The position numbers and the translations under genes are program-made. The notes beneath the pieces are model-generated. The model was not told where the DNA came from and made no database searches. It was given only the letters and a program-made list of their open reading frames with translations. A DNA stretch of 64,000 bases, from assembly GCA_965215035.1 (NCBI GenBank), contig OZ244040.1, positions 3,534,001-3,598,000 of the forward strand, read 5' to 3'. The stretch is from Azophilus sp965215035 (GTDB taxonomy: Bacteria; Pseudomonadota; Gammaproteobacteria; Pseudomonadales; Azotimanducaceae). Position 1 is the stretch's first letter, and each line of letters begins with the position of its first letter. Of the stretch, positions 23,265 to 32,176 are shown in pieces.

Positions 23265-25151
23265 CTACGTTGTGGATGCCCGTCCTGCAACCAGCATTCC
23301 GCCCAACCGACGCACATAGGAGGCCACCAGGCAGAGCAGCAACAGAGCGGCCCATATCCGCAACGGCACCCCCGGTTCTGCATAGCGAGGACTAAGATAC
23401 GAGACTACGGCATAGACGGCGTGCAGGTAGAGCGCCGGCAGCACGACGAACACCACCTCGACGCGACGACGGCGCCCAAACCAGAACCACAGCGGCACGA
23501 CAAAGAGCGCAAGAAATCCAACAAGACTCACCAGCGTTCTTGACAGGGGGCCAAGCCGCCATTCCCAGCTTGGCCAAGAGTCCAGGCCCCAGATGTCGGC
23601 AAGGCGTGGCGCAGCAACGTCCAGCCGGGGAAGAGACGGAACATGATTGCTCCACACCATGCTGCGAAGTGGCGACCCCTGAAAGTAATGGAGCATCCCG
23701 GATGGCTTCGACCAATGGGCCGCATTCGCACCGGCAGTATCCAGAAACCACGACACTCTAGTGCCCCGCATTGCAAAATCATCAGGTGGAGGCACTCGGT
23801 ACAGCGTGGCATCGGCAAGCTCCGCCACAGTTTCCAGATTCAGAAACTCCCTCACCTCCGCCTCGCCATAGCCAACGGCCGTCTTGCGCCCGCGGAACCA
23901 GACGACAAAGGCCTCCTTGCCTATCCTGTGGGCGTCGAGCACGGTCTCTCTCAGCTCCGGCGACAATTCCCTAGACAGGGACCAATGCGTGAGCAGATGG
24001 ATAGGGGGCTGTTCATGCCCCAATCGTTCGTGAACGAACAGGCCGCGCCAGGCCATCAGCGTCGAGATCTTGAGGTGGTGCCAGGGCTCTGCAAATATCC
24101 TCGCCCTCAACACATCGTTCTCCTGCGGCCCTCGCCGGAATCCGCCTGCGCCCCACATATCGAGACGTTGGAATGCTCGGAAGCCCATTTGCCGGAATCC
24201 GTCTGCGTTCCTCCTATCGAAACGTTCATAGGAGCGCTTCGGAATACCCAGATCGAGCTTATAGGGTGCGTAGTACCAGAAACCGGCGGCGAATTCGTCA
24301 TCCCGCATCCTGTTGTATGCCGAGCGAAGGGTCAACACCAATACCGACCGCCTGCTGTCAACCACCGAGAAATCGTCGAACAGGACGAGGTTGCGCGCCA
24401 TCCAGGCTCCCACCGGCAGGAAGTGGGCAATGAGAAACACGCCGGCCAGCAGCGCGGTGCGCCGTCCGAGGGTTCTTTGCAGCAGGTCCGACGCAACCAA
24501 CCCGGCAACGACAAACGGCCAGAAAAAAAGGAATACGACCTTGGTCAACGCCAGGGCGGCAAGCACCAGCCCCAGCAGTGCGCTGTAGAGCACACGACGC
24601 CGAACCAGTGTCAAAACGCTTAGACAGGATACCATCACCATAAGAGCGGCGGCGGGAACCTCTGTGAAAAGCTTGTCAAAACCCTGCAGACCGATGAGAC
24701 TTTGCGTAACTAGGAGAAATGCAAGATAGGGAAGCCATCCCGCCCCGGCATACCACCGGCACAGAAAGAACACACCGACCCCGGCAACCAGCAGGAACAC
24801 CACGTTCAGGATCTTGTATGGGGCATAGGCCGACCGGCATTGAAACGTTTCCATCCGATCGCTGCTCCAGGCCGCGCAGCTACGCGCCACCGGCTCGTAT
24901 CCAAGTGCCCGTTGCGCGAGGGTGACGACCGCGATGACTGCCGGGACGAACGGCTCGCGATAGTGGCTGGTACGATGCGGTTCCTGACCCAGCCGTATTG
25001 CCATCTCTAGGTTCTCGCGCCCGTCGAACTTCACAGGCCGCAACGAGAGATTGCCGACGCCATGGAGCAGCGTGGCCAGGCACAGCCCGACCAGCAGCAG
25101 CATCTCCCAGTGCCGCAGCCTTGAGGTCATTGCCATATGGGACAAGGTCAT
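23265..25151 (-). CDS. Polytopic membrane protein, GT39/ArnT-like architecture
   Basis: A 628-residue protein with about ten membrane segments grouped at residues 15-290 and 530-615, with a large soluble loop between. An early acidic loop (KFDGRENLEMAIRLGQEP) sits where GT-C glycosyltransferases carry catalytic acidic residues, and FLCRWYAGAGWLPYLAFLL resembles the GT39 membrane core. GT-C enzymes transfer sugars from polyprenyl phosphate carriers. The close upstream GtrA gene (13 bp gap) supports a joint role in moving or attaching a lipid-linked sugar, but I cannot name donor or acceptor. The stop abuts the poly-G tract, so slippage there would not alter the protein. Confidence 0.6.
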   Translation of the reverse strand: MTLSHMAMTSRLRHWEMLLLVGLCLATLLHGVGNLSLRPVKFDGRENLEMAIRLGQEPHRTSHYREPFVPAVIAVVTLAQRALGYEPVARSCAAWSSDRMETFQCRSAYAPYKILNVVFLLVAGVGVFFLCRWYAGAGWLPYLAFLLVTQSLIGLQGFDKLFTEVPAAALMVMVSCLSVLTLVRRRVLYSALLGLVLAALALTKVVFLFFWPFVVAGLVASDLLQRTLGRRTALLAGVFLIAHFLPVGAWMARNLVLFDDFSVVDSRRSVLVLTLRSAYNRMRDDEFAAGFWYYAPYKLDLGIPKRSYERFDRRNADGFRQMGFRAFQRLDMWGAGGFRRGPQENDVLRARIFAEPWHHLKISTLMAWRGLFVHERLGHEQPPIHLLTHWSLSRELSPELRETVLDAHRIGKEAFVVWFRGRKTAVGYGEAEVREFLNLETVAELADATLYRVPPPDDFAMRGTRVSWFLDTAGANAAHWSKPSGMLHYFQGSPLRSMVWSNHVPSLPRLDVAAPRLADIWGLDSWPSWEWRLGPLSRTLVSLVGFLALFVVPLWFWFGRRRRVEVVFVVLPALYLHAVYAVVSYLSPRYAEPGVPLRIWAALLLLCLVASYVRRLGGMLVAGRASTT

Positions 25152-25164
25152 CGCCGGGAGGGCA

Positions 25165-25569
25165 TCAGGATATGCTTTCTACCCGGGCGCGCTCGTCCCG
25201 GCCGGTAAAGACGAGGTTGCGGTAGACCAAGAACTTCACCAGGTTGGTGATAAGAATGGCGAGCGCGGCCGCGACGTAGTAGGGCGCCACAAGCCCCTGC
25301 AGGCCCAAGAACAGCAGATAGTCCATGAGACGGAAAACGAGCGCCGAGCCCGCATAGTGAAGAAAGGTATTGCGGTCGGCACCGGAGTCGAACACGAAGA
25401 ACGCGTTGGCGAAAAAATGGAATATGAATACCACGCCGAGGGCCATGGCAAATGCCGCGTTGACAGACAGTCCTGCCCCTTCGCGCATCAAGACCGTGAC
25501 CCCCAGGCTCACGGCAAGCCCCGCCACGCCGGTCAGGACATAGCGACCCATCTGCCGGGCGGTCGTCAT
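25165..25569 (-). CDS. GtrA-like membrane protein
   Basis: A 134-residue protein with four membrane segments: GRYVLTGVAGLAVSLGVTVL, ALGVVFIFHFFANAFFVF, LVFRLMDYLLFLGLQGL and AALAILITNLVKFLVYRNLVF. The final NxxKFLVYRNLVF pattern is the GtrA family signature. Expected to act in inner-membrane translocation of polyprenyl-linked glucose or another sugar. The chosen ATG at 25569 begins MTTARQMGRY; the frame stays open to 25653. It forms a likely operon with the downstream GT39-like gene, 13 bp away. Confidence 0.88.
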   Translation of the reverse strand: MTTARQMGRYVLTGVAGLAVSLGVTVLMREGAGLSVNAAFAMALGVVFIFHFFANAFFVFDSGADRNTFLHYAGSALVFRLMDYLLFLGLQGLVAPYYVAAALAILITNLVKFLVYRNLVFTGRDERARVESIS

Positions 25570-25878
25570 GACCGATAACGCACGGGCAACTCGGCCAGTA
25601 GTCCGAAATAGCCGGTGTTGAAAAAAAAGACCCATCCTGACCTTATACCTCATTCGGCCTAATCATTGCCCTCCTCCCGGGTCCCGCCGGGCGCGACGAG
25701 TATAGCGCCCCCGACGCGGTCGGCAACGAGATGTGCCGGCCCGGCACCTATGGCGCGGGTCGATTTGGGGTACATTTCGCAGCATCCGCCAGGCCCCAAC
25801 AATTGACCCACCACCGTTGACAGCATGTAATTTGTATCGCTCGCTGCTGGCCAGCAACCGACAGGGAGTGGGGCATCG

Positions 25879-26700
25879 ATGGCGCACATCGTAGACATCC
25901 TGATCGAGGAACGCGCGGAGAACCTCATGCGGCACCCGTTGCTATGGCGGCTGGTGCGCAAGTTTCTCTACCCGGTGTTTGGCTACCGCCAGGCCGTGGC
26001 GGTCGTCGACCAGGTGCGGACGATGAGCGGCCTGCAGATCCTCGACCACATGAGCGACCGCCTCGGGCTCCAGGTTGAAGTCCAGGGATTGGACAACATA
26101 CCACGCACCGGCCGCGCCATCGTCGTCGCCAACCACCCATCCGGCATCGCCGATGGATTCGCGGTGTTCGACGCAATCAAGTCAGTTCGCCGGGATCTGG
26201 TGTTTTTCGCGAACCGGGACGCGGTGCGGGCGGCACCCGGTACCAGCGAGGTGATCGTCCCGGTGGAATGGGTGGACGAGCGCCGGGACTACACCCGCAA
26301 CAAGGAAACCGTGCGATACATGGCGCGCGCCTTCCGAGATGCCAAGCTGGTGGTCATCTTTCCATCCGGCCGGCTGGCCAGGCCAACGCCGCGCGGGCTG
26401 GTGGAACGAGAGTGGCTAACCACCCCGCTCAACTTGGCGCAACGCTATGGGTGCCCCATTTTGCCGATGCACATCGAAGGGCGAAACTCGCCGCTTTACT
26501 ACCTTCTATACGCCATCAACACCGAGTTGAAGGACATGACGCTGTTCCGGGAACTGCTGAACAAGGAAGGCAAGAACTACCGGGTTCGCATCGGCCGGCC
26601 CATTGAGCCGGTCGGCGACACCAAACCGCTCACCACCGCCATCAGGCAATTCGTGGTGGAGGAAATGCCACGCGGAACGGTCCGATTCGAGGCTGGATAG
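25879..26700 (+). CDS. 1-acylglycerol-3-phosphate acyltransferase family protein (PlsC-like)
   Basis: A 273-residue acyltransferase. The catalytic motif appears as NHPSGIAD at residues 85-92 (His86, Asp92), one residue longer than the canonical NHxxxxD, followed by FFANRDAVRAAPGTSEVIVPVEW and the glycerol-phosphate motif FPSGR (161-165), then ILPMHIEGRNSP. The form resembles acyltransferases linked to ornithine lipids or hemolysin-like proteins rather than housekeeping PlsC. It is probably a peripheral membrane protein, with no strong transmembrane segment. It is transcribed alone, convergent with the aminotransferase gene. Confidence 0.82.
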   Translation: MAHIVDILIEERAENLMRHPLLWRLVRKFLYPVFGYRQAVAVVDQVRTMSGLQILDHMSDRLGLQVEVQGLDNIPRTGRAIVVANHPSGIADGFAVFDAIKSVRRDLVFFANRDAVRAAPGTSEVIVPVEWVDERRDYTRNKETVRYMARAFRDAKLVVIFPSGRLARPTPRGLVEREWLTTPLNLAQRYGCPILPMHIEGRNSPLYYLLYAINTELKDMTLFRELLNKEGKNYRVRIGRPIEPVGDTKPLTTAIRQFVVEEMPRGTVRFEAG

Positions 26701-26726
26701 CCGGTATTCCGCCGACCCCGCCGGTT

Positions 26727-27893
26727 TCAAACGAACTGCCGTTCCACGAACCGGAGCAGGCGTGCAAGCCCTTCTGCAAGCTTGTCGTGCGATGCCGTGA
26801 AGGAAAGCCGCACATGGCTCTCGTTGCCCGGCCCGAAGGTATAACCGGGCGCCAACCCAACATCTTCCTGTTCTAGCAGGTTCTGGGCGAACGCCAGGCT
26901 GTCCTTGAGCCCCGGAATCCGTGGAAACGCGTAGAACGCCCCCGCCGGCGAGTGGTGCTGGATCAGTTCGTGGGCACCGAGCGCGGCATCGACAATTTCC
27001 CGACCGGCCTGGTACTGGGCGCGCAGACGCCGGACGAAGGCTTCGCCGCGCTGTAGGGCGGCGATACCGCCGAACTGCGCGAACACCGTCGCACCCGTGT
27101 TGAAGCATTCGGAAAGGGCGGTCAAATGGTGGCGCAGACGCGCCGGCGCAACCATCCAGCCGAGACGCCACCCGGTCATCGCCCAGGCCTTGGAGAAGCC
27201 GTTGACAACCACCAGCGGGTCGTCGCCGTGCGCAATCTCAAGGAAAGAGGGCGCATGATCGGTGTCGAAGACGGTGCGGTGATACACCTCGTCGGCGATG
27301 AGCAGGATGTTGCGTTCCCGGCAGAACGCCAGTAGCGCCCGCTGTTCCGCACGGGCCATAACCCAGCCCGTGGGGTTGCAGGGCGAGTTCACGTAGATGG
27401 CCCGGGTGTGGGGTTTGGCCGCCGCGAACAACTCATCGAGGTCAAGCCGCCAGCCGTTGGGCGTCAACCGTTGTCGCACATGGCCGACCTCCGCCCCCGT
27501 AACCCGAAACACCGCCTGGATGTTGGGCCAGGCGGGGCCGACGATAAGGCCGTGGTCGCCCCGGGAAACCGCCATCTGTGTGGCGATGGCGACGCCCAGC
27601 ATGGCGGACCCGGGTACGGAAATGCGGTCCGGGTCCAGATCCAGCCCGTATAGCCCGTCAAGATAGACTTTGAGTGCGGCGCGCAGTTCGGGAAGACCGC
27701 GAGTGTGGGTGTAGAAGGTGCGCCCTTCATCCAAGGCCGTCTTGGCGGCTTCCCGGATGAATTCCGGCGTCACCACATCGCCCTCCCCGAACCACAGCGG
27801 GATCACACGAGGGTCGTGCAAACGGCTGAACGCCACCTTGGTGATTCCGTTTTGTTCGAGCCGTTCTATTTCGTCACGGAAGGGCGAGGACAT
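26727..27893 (-). CDS. Class I/II PLP-dependent aminotransferase
   Basis: A 388-residue fold-type I aminotransferase. The PLP lysine is in VVVNGFSKAWAMTGWRLGW; the cofactor aspartate and tyrosine lie in LLIADEVYHRTVF, and NSPCNPTGWV is the substrate-carboxylate Asn/Pro motif. The group includes aspartate, alanine and aromatic aminotransferases; substrate is not determinable. The ATG at 27893 (MSSPFRDEIERL) fits relatives; an in-frame ATG at 27965 would put the R2 element five bases upstream of the gene, so R2 insertion probably sits in its promoter region either way. Confidence 0.9.
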   Translation of the reverse strand: MSSPFRDEIERLEQNGITKVAFSRLHDPRVIPLWFGEGDVVTPEFIREAAKTALDEGRTFYTHTRGLPELRAALKVYLDGLYGLDLDPDRISVPGSAMLGVAIATQMAVSRGDHGLIVGPAWPNIQAVFRVTGAEVGHVRQRLTPNGWRLDLDELFAAAKPHTRAIYVNSPCNPTGWVMARAEQRALLAFCRERNILLIADEVYHRTVFDTDHAPSFLEIAHGDDPLVVVNGFSKAWAMTGWRLGWMVAPARLRHHLTALSECFNTGATVFAQFGGIAALQRGEAFVRRLRAQYQAGREIVDAALGAHELIQHHSPAGAFYAFPRIPGLKDSLAFAQNLLEQEDVGLAPGYTFGPGNESHVRLSFTASHDKLAEGLARLLRFVERQFV

Positions 27894-27969
27894 TCCGCCA
27901 ACCGCACAGGTCCGCTTACCGGCGCGGGTGCTGGCAACCGAAAGTGAATCGAGGTCGTTATTCATACAT

Positions 27970-28246
27970 CAGGACCATCCCAAAGTCGCCTACTAGCAGC
28001 CTGTCCGGCCTAGACACTTTGAGTATCGCAACTTATTGAAAAGCATGGGATTTTACTTCCGGTGCGAAAAACCAGACTCCTTATAAATCAAACACTTGGC
28101 TACAAAGTCCGACAGGCTGCTAGCCCTCGGCAAAGCCCCATATAGATGGTTTACGAACGTTTTTCGGAAAATCCGGCAATATTTGTCGGAACCTAACGAA
28201 TTTTCCGAAATTTTATCTCAAGAATGACCACTTTGGGATGGTCCTG
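27970..28246. mobile_element. R2 MITE-like element interrupted by R3
   Basis: Ends are a perfect 16-bp inverted repeat, CAGGACCATCCCAAAG and CTTTGGGATGGTCCTG. Removing the nested R3 (27996-28120) and one TA leaves an element collinear with the copy at 12682-12831. Shared internal blocks include GTTTACGAACRTTYTTCGG and a TTTTCYGAAATTTYATCTCA segment. Lies immediately upstream of the aminotransferase gene. Confidence 0.85.
27996..28120. mobile_element. R3 MITE-like element nested inside R2
   Basis: A 125-bp AT-richer element with inverted ends GCAGCCTGTC and GACAGGCTGC. It is flanked by TA on both sides (27994-27995 and 28121-28122), while the uninterrupted R2 copy has a single TA at this point, consistent with a TA target duplication. 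A second copy of the same length is at 57771-57895 in the opposite orientation. Confidence 0.85.
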
Positions 28247-28316
28247 TATTCATTCATATATCATGACACCTCGCCCGCCGGCGTGGTCGAGTTCAACCGC
28301 CGAGGCGAACCAGCCT

Positions 28317-29177
28317 TCAAGGCACCTCGGCAACATAGGGATAAACCGCCGTAACCTCCTGGTCGCCGCAACTGGCCACAACCCAGCGCGGCTCGGGCGA
28401 TCTGTGCACCGCAACGGCGATGGTCTCGGTGCAACAGGCAAAGGTGACGGTCGCCCGGCTCTCGTCGCCCGCAACATGCAGCAGTTCCACGTCCGCACGG
28501 CCAACAGCGCCCTCGGCCGCTTGCACATGCCTAGGATAGCGGCACCGGCCGCGCAGTTTGGCCACCGGTACGCGGCCCGCTTCCACCTCGCCGACAAAGG
28601 CTTCCAGTTCTTCCGGGGTGATGCGTCCGTACAGCACGCCCTGGGGAAGCACCAGCACGTTGGGTGCGAATCGGTGACCGCCAAGGTGTGTCGTCTGCCA
28701 GGCGCGCGCACCCACGAGTTCCCGGAGCCTCGCATATGCCGGCAGGCCGAACCGCGCACAGCATAGATCGCGCTGGCCATTGGTGCACACGAAGTACCGG
28801 GGGGCGTCAATGGTTTCTCCAAGAGCGGGATTCTCCAGCAGGGCTTTGATCGGCGTTCGAAGCAGTTCGTCGTAGCCCTCCCGGCCAGCCCCGAATTCAC
28901 GCAGCACGCCCTGGTGAGCCACCAGCAAGCGCGTATCGGGCCGGTCGAGTTCCGGTTGGCGAATCATCTGCGCGCGCACCTTCAGCCCCGATGCCCGCAA
29001 CGCGGCCATCCCCTCGGTCAGCCACCGACGCACGGCGGGGCCGAGGTCATTGTCCGTGACGGCCTTTGCTCGCCACGCCGGCCGATACTCCAGGAGCAGC
29101 CAAACATCCACAACGTCGGCTGTTCCCAGCATCGGCTCGTCCGCATTCGCCTCGCTACAATAGATGCGCCTAGTCAT
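28317..29177 (-). CDS. Sucrase/ferredoxin-like family protein
   Basis: A 286-residue protein of the sucrase/ferredoxin-like (Suc_Fer, thioredoxin-like ferredoxin) family. The conserved block YFVCTNGQRDLCCARFGLPAY (about 129-149) has three cysteines, and HLGGHRFAPNVLVLPQGVLYGR (about 165-186) is the second signature; a distal pair (ACCTETIAV) adds two more. These may hold a [2Fe-2S] cluster. Plant and fungal relatives are linked to altered growth or sugar use, but bacterial function is unknown. No signal peptide. It stands alone between the R2/R3 element and a small membrane gene. Confidence 0.82.
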   Translation of the reverse strand: MTRRIYCSEANADEPMLGTADVVDVWLLLEYRPAWRAKAVTDNDLGPAVRRWLTEGMAALRASGLKVRAQMIRQPELDRPDTRLLVAHQGVLREFGAGREGYDELLRTPIKALLENPALGETIDAPRYFVCTNGQRDLCCARFGLPAYARLRELVGARAWQTTHLGGHRFAPNVLVLPQGVLYGRITPEELEAFVGEVEAGRVPVAKLRGRCRYPRHVQAAEGAVGRADVELLHVAGDESRATVTFACCTETIAVAVHRSPEPRWVVASCGDQEVTAVYPYVAEVP

Positions 29178-29316
29178 GGCGATATTGAACCAGATTTCCG
29201 GCCGCTGCCCAAAGCAGACCGCGATGGCCCCTACGGCAGTTCAACGCACGCATCGAGCCCCGACACTCCGGCCGCGTGCCACCGGTTACCAGCACCATTC
29301 CGAGCGCCTTCGGGAG

Positions 29317-29688
29317 TCAAACCACCGCCGCGACAAAAAATACGCCGAGCGCCAGAGCGGCCAGCGAAATGCCGCGCAGCACCGCGGGCGGCCAGGTGGC
29401 GACACCGTCCAGCCACCGTTGCAGCGTGGCGCGGTTCAGCAACAGCACCACGACGCCGGAAAACAGGGTAAGGGCCGCCAGAACCCGCATGGTCACCGGA
29501 TAACTCGTGGAATCGGCGGCCAGATACAGGGCCACCGCCAAGACCAGCCGTACCGATGCGGCCAGGTAGCGAAGGCGATTCGTGAAGCTTACCCGCGCAA
29601 TCAGCCCGGCCATTACCCCGGGTAGCGCCATGCCGAATACGCCGACACCAGCGATGATCACACCGAGCGCCAATAGGAAGTAGGTCAT
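29317..29688 (-). CDS. Small four-helix membrane protein of unknown function
   Basis: A 123-residue hydrophobic protein with four predicted membrane segments (residues about 3-30, 40-58, 65-83 and 103-122). The N-terminal LLALGVIIAGVGVFGMALPG and the charge placement look like a genuine membrane protein rather than a spurious frame. I do not recognise the family. It is transcribed away from a repeat-rich gap and toward the sucrase/ferredoxin-like gene. Confidence 0.6.
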   Translation of the reverse strand: MTYFLLALGVIIAGVGVFGMALPGVMAGLIARVSFTNRLRYLAASVRLVLAVALYLAADSTSYPVTMRVLAALTLFSGVVVLLLNRATLQRWLDGVATWPPAVLRGISLAALALGVFFVAAVV

Positions 29689-29745
29689 GGATCCATACTA
29701 CAGCAAGGCGCCTCGGCGTTGTCGAACGCAAAGCCCCACCCTGCC

Positions 29746-29934
29746 GCTACGCTCTTGGCACCGACGCCGAAGTTCCGCACTCGACCTAGACGGCCTGGCC
29801 CCGGGCAAGGCGGCGGCGATAGCTGCGCTCTAGGCACCAACACCAAAGTTCCGCTCTCGTCGAGGACTACCACTGATCGGATGTGACCAACCCGGCGCTA
29901 CGCTCCTGGCACCAACACCGAAGTTCCGCTCTCT
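29746..29934. repeat. Three direct repeats of about 37 bp, period about 75 bp
   Basis: Starting at 29746, 29822 and 29897, each copy reads GCTRCGCTC then GGCACCRACRCCRAAGTTCC then GCWCTC. Spacers between them are not alike. They fill the 360-bp gap upstream of the CitE-like gene; the last copy ends about 115 bp before its start codon. No further gene is seen in 29689-30049. Confidence 0.8.
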
Positions 29935-30049
29935 CCCCAGCGCTGGGTATAATCTCCGTTGCCCGCCGTCCCATGGCGGAACCCCGCACGATAGGGCCGC
30001 CATTCAACAACGGGCGAGCATGTTATTTCGACCAATCAAGGAGACCAGC

Positions 30050-30961
30050 ATGAGCACCCAACCCAGACGGCCGCGGCGGTGCCAGCTATCCGTGCCCGGC
30101 AGCTCCGAGAAAATGATGGCCAAGGCGGCCGGGCTCGACCTAGACCATGTGTTCCTCGACCTCGAGGACGCGGTGGCGCCAAACGCTAAGCCCGCGGCCC
30201 GGGGCAAGGTGGTGGATGCCATCAACAACCTGGAGTGGTGCCCGCGCACCGTCAGCGTGCGCATCAACGATGTGGAAACCGAGTGGTGCCACGATGACAT
30301 CATCGAGGTGGTGACGGGTGCCGGGCACAAGCTCGACACCATCATGCTAACCAAGGCCAAGAACGCGGCCGATGTGCTGTTCGTCCACTTGATGCTCGAG
30401 CAACTGGAGAAGAAGCTGAAGCTGCGGAAACGCATCGGCATCGAATGCCTCATCGAGGAGGTCGAGGGCATGATGAACGTGAACGAGATCGCCGCCTGTT
30501 CCGACCGCCTGGAATGCCTGGTATTCGGTATGGGCGACTACTCCGCCAGCCAGCAGATGCAGATTGCCACGGTGGGTGGTTCCGGCGGCTATCCCCCGGA
30601 TCTATGGCACTACCCACGCTACCGCATGACCATCGCCTGCCGCGCGAACCGCATCGATCCGGTAGACGGCCCCTACGCCGACTTCCGGGATACCGAGGGT
30701 TACCTGAAGGAGGCGCAGCGGGCGCATGTGCTTGGCATGGACGGCAAGTGGGCCATCCACCCCAGCCAGGTGGAACTGGCCAACCGGGTATTCACCCCCG
30801 ATGCGGAGGCGCTCGCAGCGGCCCGTGCCCAGAAAGCGGCCTATGAACAGGCTCTGGCGCAGGGGCTCGGCGCCATCAGCGTCGACGGCGTGATGGTCGA
30901 TGCGGCGAGCATCCGTATCGTCCAGAGCCTGATCGACCGGGCCGACCTGATCGGTATTTGA
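30050..30961 (+). CDS. HpcH/HpaI aldolase/CitE-family CoA-ester lyase
   Basis: A 303-residue TIM-barrel enzyme of the CitE/malyl-CoA lyase group, which forms or splits beta-hydroxyacyl-CoA thioesters such as malyl-CoA or beta-methylmalyl-CoA with Mg2+. Visible: the N-terminal RRCQLSVPGSSEKMMAKAA, metal/substrate site FLDLEDAVAP (Asp and Glu), RIGIECLIEEVEG with the metal-binding Glu, and MGDYSAS. KWAIHPSQVELAN is the usual C-terminal block. The ATG at 30050 follows AAGGAG. It is eight bases upstream of an acyl-CoA dehydrogenase, suggesting a shared CoA-ester pathway. Confidence 0.88.
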   Translation: MSTQPRRPRRCQLSVPGSSEKMMAKAAGLDLDHVFLDLEDAVAPNAKPAARGKVVDAINNLEWCPRTVSVRINDVETEWCHDDIIEVVTGAGHKLDTIMLTKAKNAADVLFVHLMLEQLEKKLKLRKRIGIECLIEEVEGMMNVNEIAACSDRLECLVFGMGDYSASQQMQIATVGGSGGYPPDLWHYPRYRMTIACRANRIDPVDGPYADFRDTEGYLKEAQRAHVLGMDGKWAIHPSQVELANRVFTPDAEALAAARAQKAAYEQALAQGLGAISVDGVMVDAASIRIVQSLIDRADLIGI

Positions 30962-30968
30962 GGAATCG

Positions 30969-32150
30969 ATGGCCGAACACTACCTAACCGAGGAGCGCCG
31001 CATGATTCGGGATGTGGCTCGGGAGTTCACCCGCCGGGAAGTGCTGCCGGTCGCGAACGAACTGGATCCCGTCCAGGGCCAGATACCCATGGACCTGCGA
31101 CGCAAGTTGGGAAAGATGGGCTATTTCGGCATCCGCATGCCCGAGGAACACGGTGGCATGGGGCTTGGCCTATTCGAATACTGCCTGATCACCGAGGAAC
31201 TGGCGCGGGGGTGGATGAGCGTGGCCAGTATCATCGTCCGCGCCGCTTCGCTCATGGATGTCGGCGGCTGGCCCGAGGCCAAGCGCCGCGAACTGACGGC
31301 CAAGGCCGCCCAGGGCGAATACCTCGCCGCCGTATCCCTCTCCGAGCCGAACGTGGGTTCCGATTTGGCGGCAGTGAGTTGCCGCGCCGTTCCCGACGGC
31401 AGCAGTTGGGTTATCACCGGCAACAAGTACTGGTGCACATTCGCCGACGGTGCCGACTACATCCAGCTACTGGCGCGGGTAGAGGGCGACGACCCCGAGT
31501 TCAAGGGCTTGCAGACATTCATCATCGAAAAGGAGCGCGGCAAACTCCCGCAAGGCTGTTCCGGCGCACCCATTCCAAAGATCGGCTACTTCGGTTGGAA
31601 CACCTTTGAATTGGCCTTCGATGGCTGCCGCATTCCCAAGGAGAACATCGTCACCGGCAGCGGCGATGCCTTCAAGAGCACCGTGCATTGGCTAAACGCC
31701 GCCCGCGCGCATACCGCCGCGCGCTCCATCGGCCTCGCCCGGGGCGCACTCGAAGACGCCATCGCCTATGCCCACCAGCGGCAGCAATTCGGCGTACCCA
31801 TCGCCGATTTCCAGGAGACCCGCTTCAAGATAGCCCGCATGGCCAGCGAAATCGAAGCCGCACGCCAACTCATGTACCACGTCGCCACGCTCATGGATAC
31901 CGGCGAGACGGCCGATCGGGAAGCGGCGATGGTGAAGTGGTACGCCAGCGAGATGGCAGAGCGGGTAACCTCCGATGCGTTGCAGATTCTTGGCGGCGCC
32001 GGCTATACCAAACTGCACGCGGTGGAGCGGTATTGGCGCGATGCGCGGCTGACCAAGATCTTCGAGGGCACCAGCGAGATTCAGTTGCGCATCATCTCCG
32101 ACCGGCTGCTCGGCCGGCCCGCCGGCAGGCACCGGCGTCCCGCAACCTAA
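30969..32150 (+). CDS. Acyl-CoA dehydrogenase
   Basis: A 393-residue flavoprotein with all standard motifs: SLSEPNVGSDLAAVSCRA (substrate/FAD), WVITGNKYWCTFADGAD, RQQFGVPIADFQETRFKIA and YWRDARLTKIFEGTSEIQ, in which the Glu of FEGTSE is the catalytic base of the short/medium-chain group. It therefore looks fully active. It lies directly behind the CitE-like lyase, a pairing found in pathways for branched C5 or dicarboxylic CoA esters, but the substrate is inference. The MoxR gene follows after 26 bp and may share the transcript. Confidence 0.92.
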   Translation: MAEHYLTEERRMIRDVAREFTRREVLPVANELDPVQGQIPMDLRRKLGKMGYFGIRMPEEHGGMGLGLFEYCLITEELARGWMSVASIIVRAASLMDVGGWPEAKRRELTAKAAQGEYLAAVSLSEPNVGSDLAAVSCRAVPDGSSWVITGNKYWCTFADGADYIQLLARVEGDDPEFKGLQTFIIEKERGKLPQGCSGAPIPKIGYFGWNTFELAFDGCRIPKENIVTGSGDAFKSTVHWLNAARAHTAARSIGLARGALEDAIAYAHQRQQFGVPIADFQETRFKIARMASEIEAARQLMYHVATLMDTGETADREAAMVKWYASEMAERVTSDALQILGGAGYTKLHAVERYWRDARLTKIFEGTSEIQLRIISDRLLGRPAGRHRRPAT

Positions 32151-32176
32151 GGCGCCGGGCCGCTCTGGATCAGGCC

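Noticed and set aside
29746..29934. Possible CRISPR array
   Set aside because: Only three imperfect repeats with 38-bp spacers that are not otherwise array-like, no cas genes, and no such repeats elsewhere.
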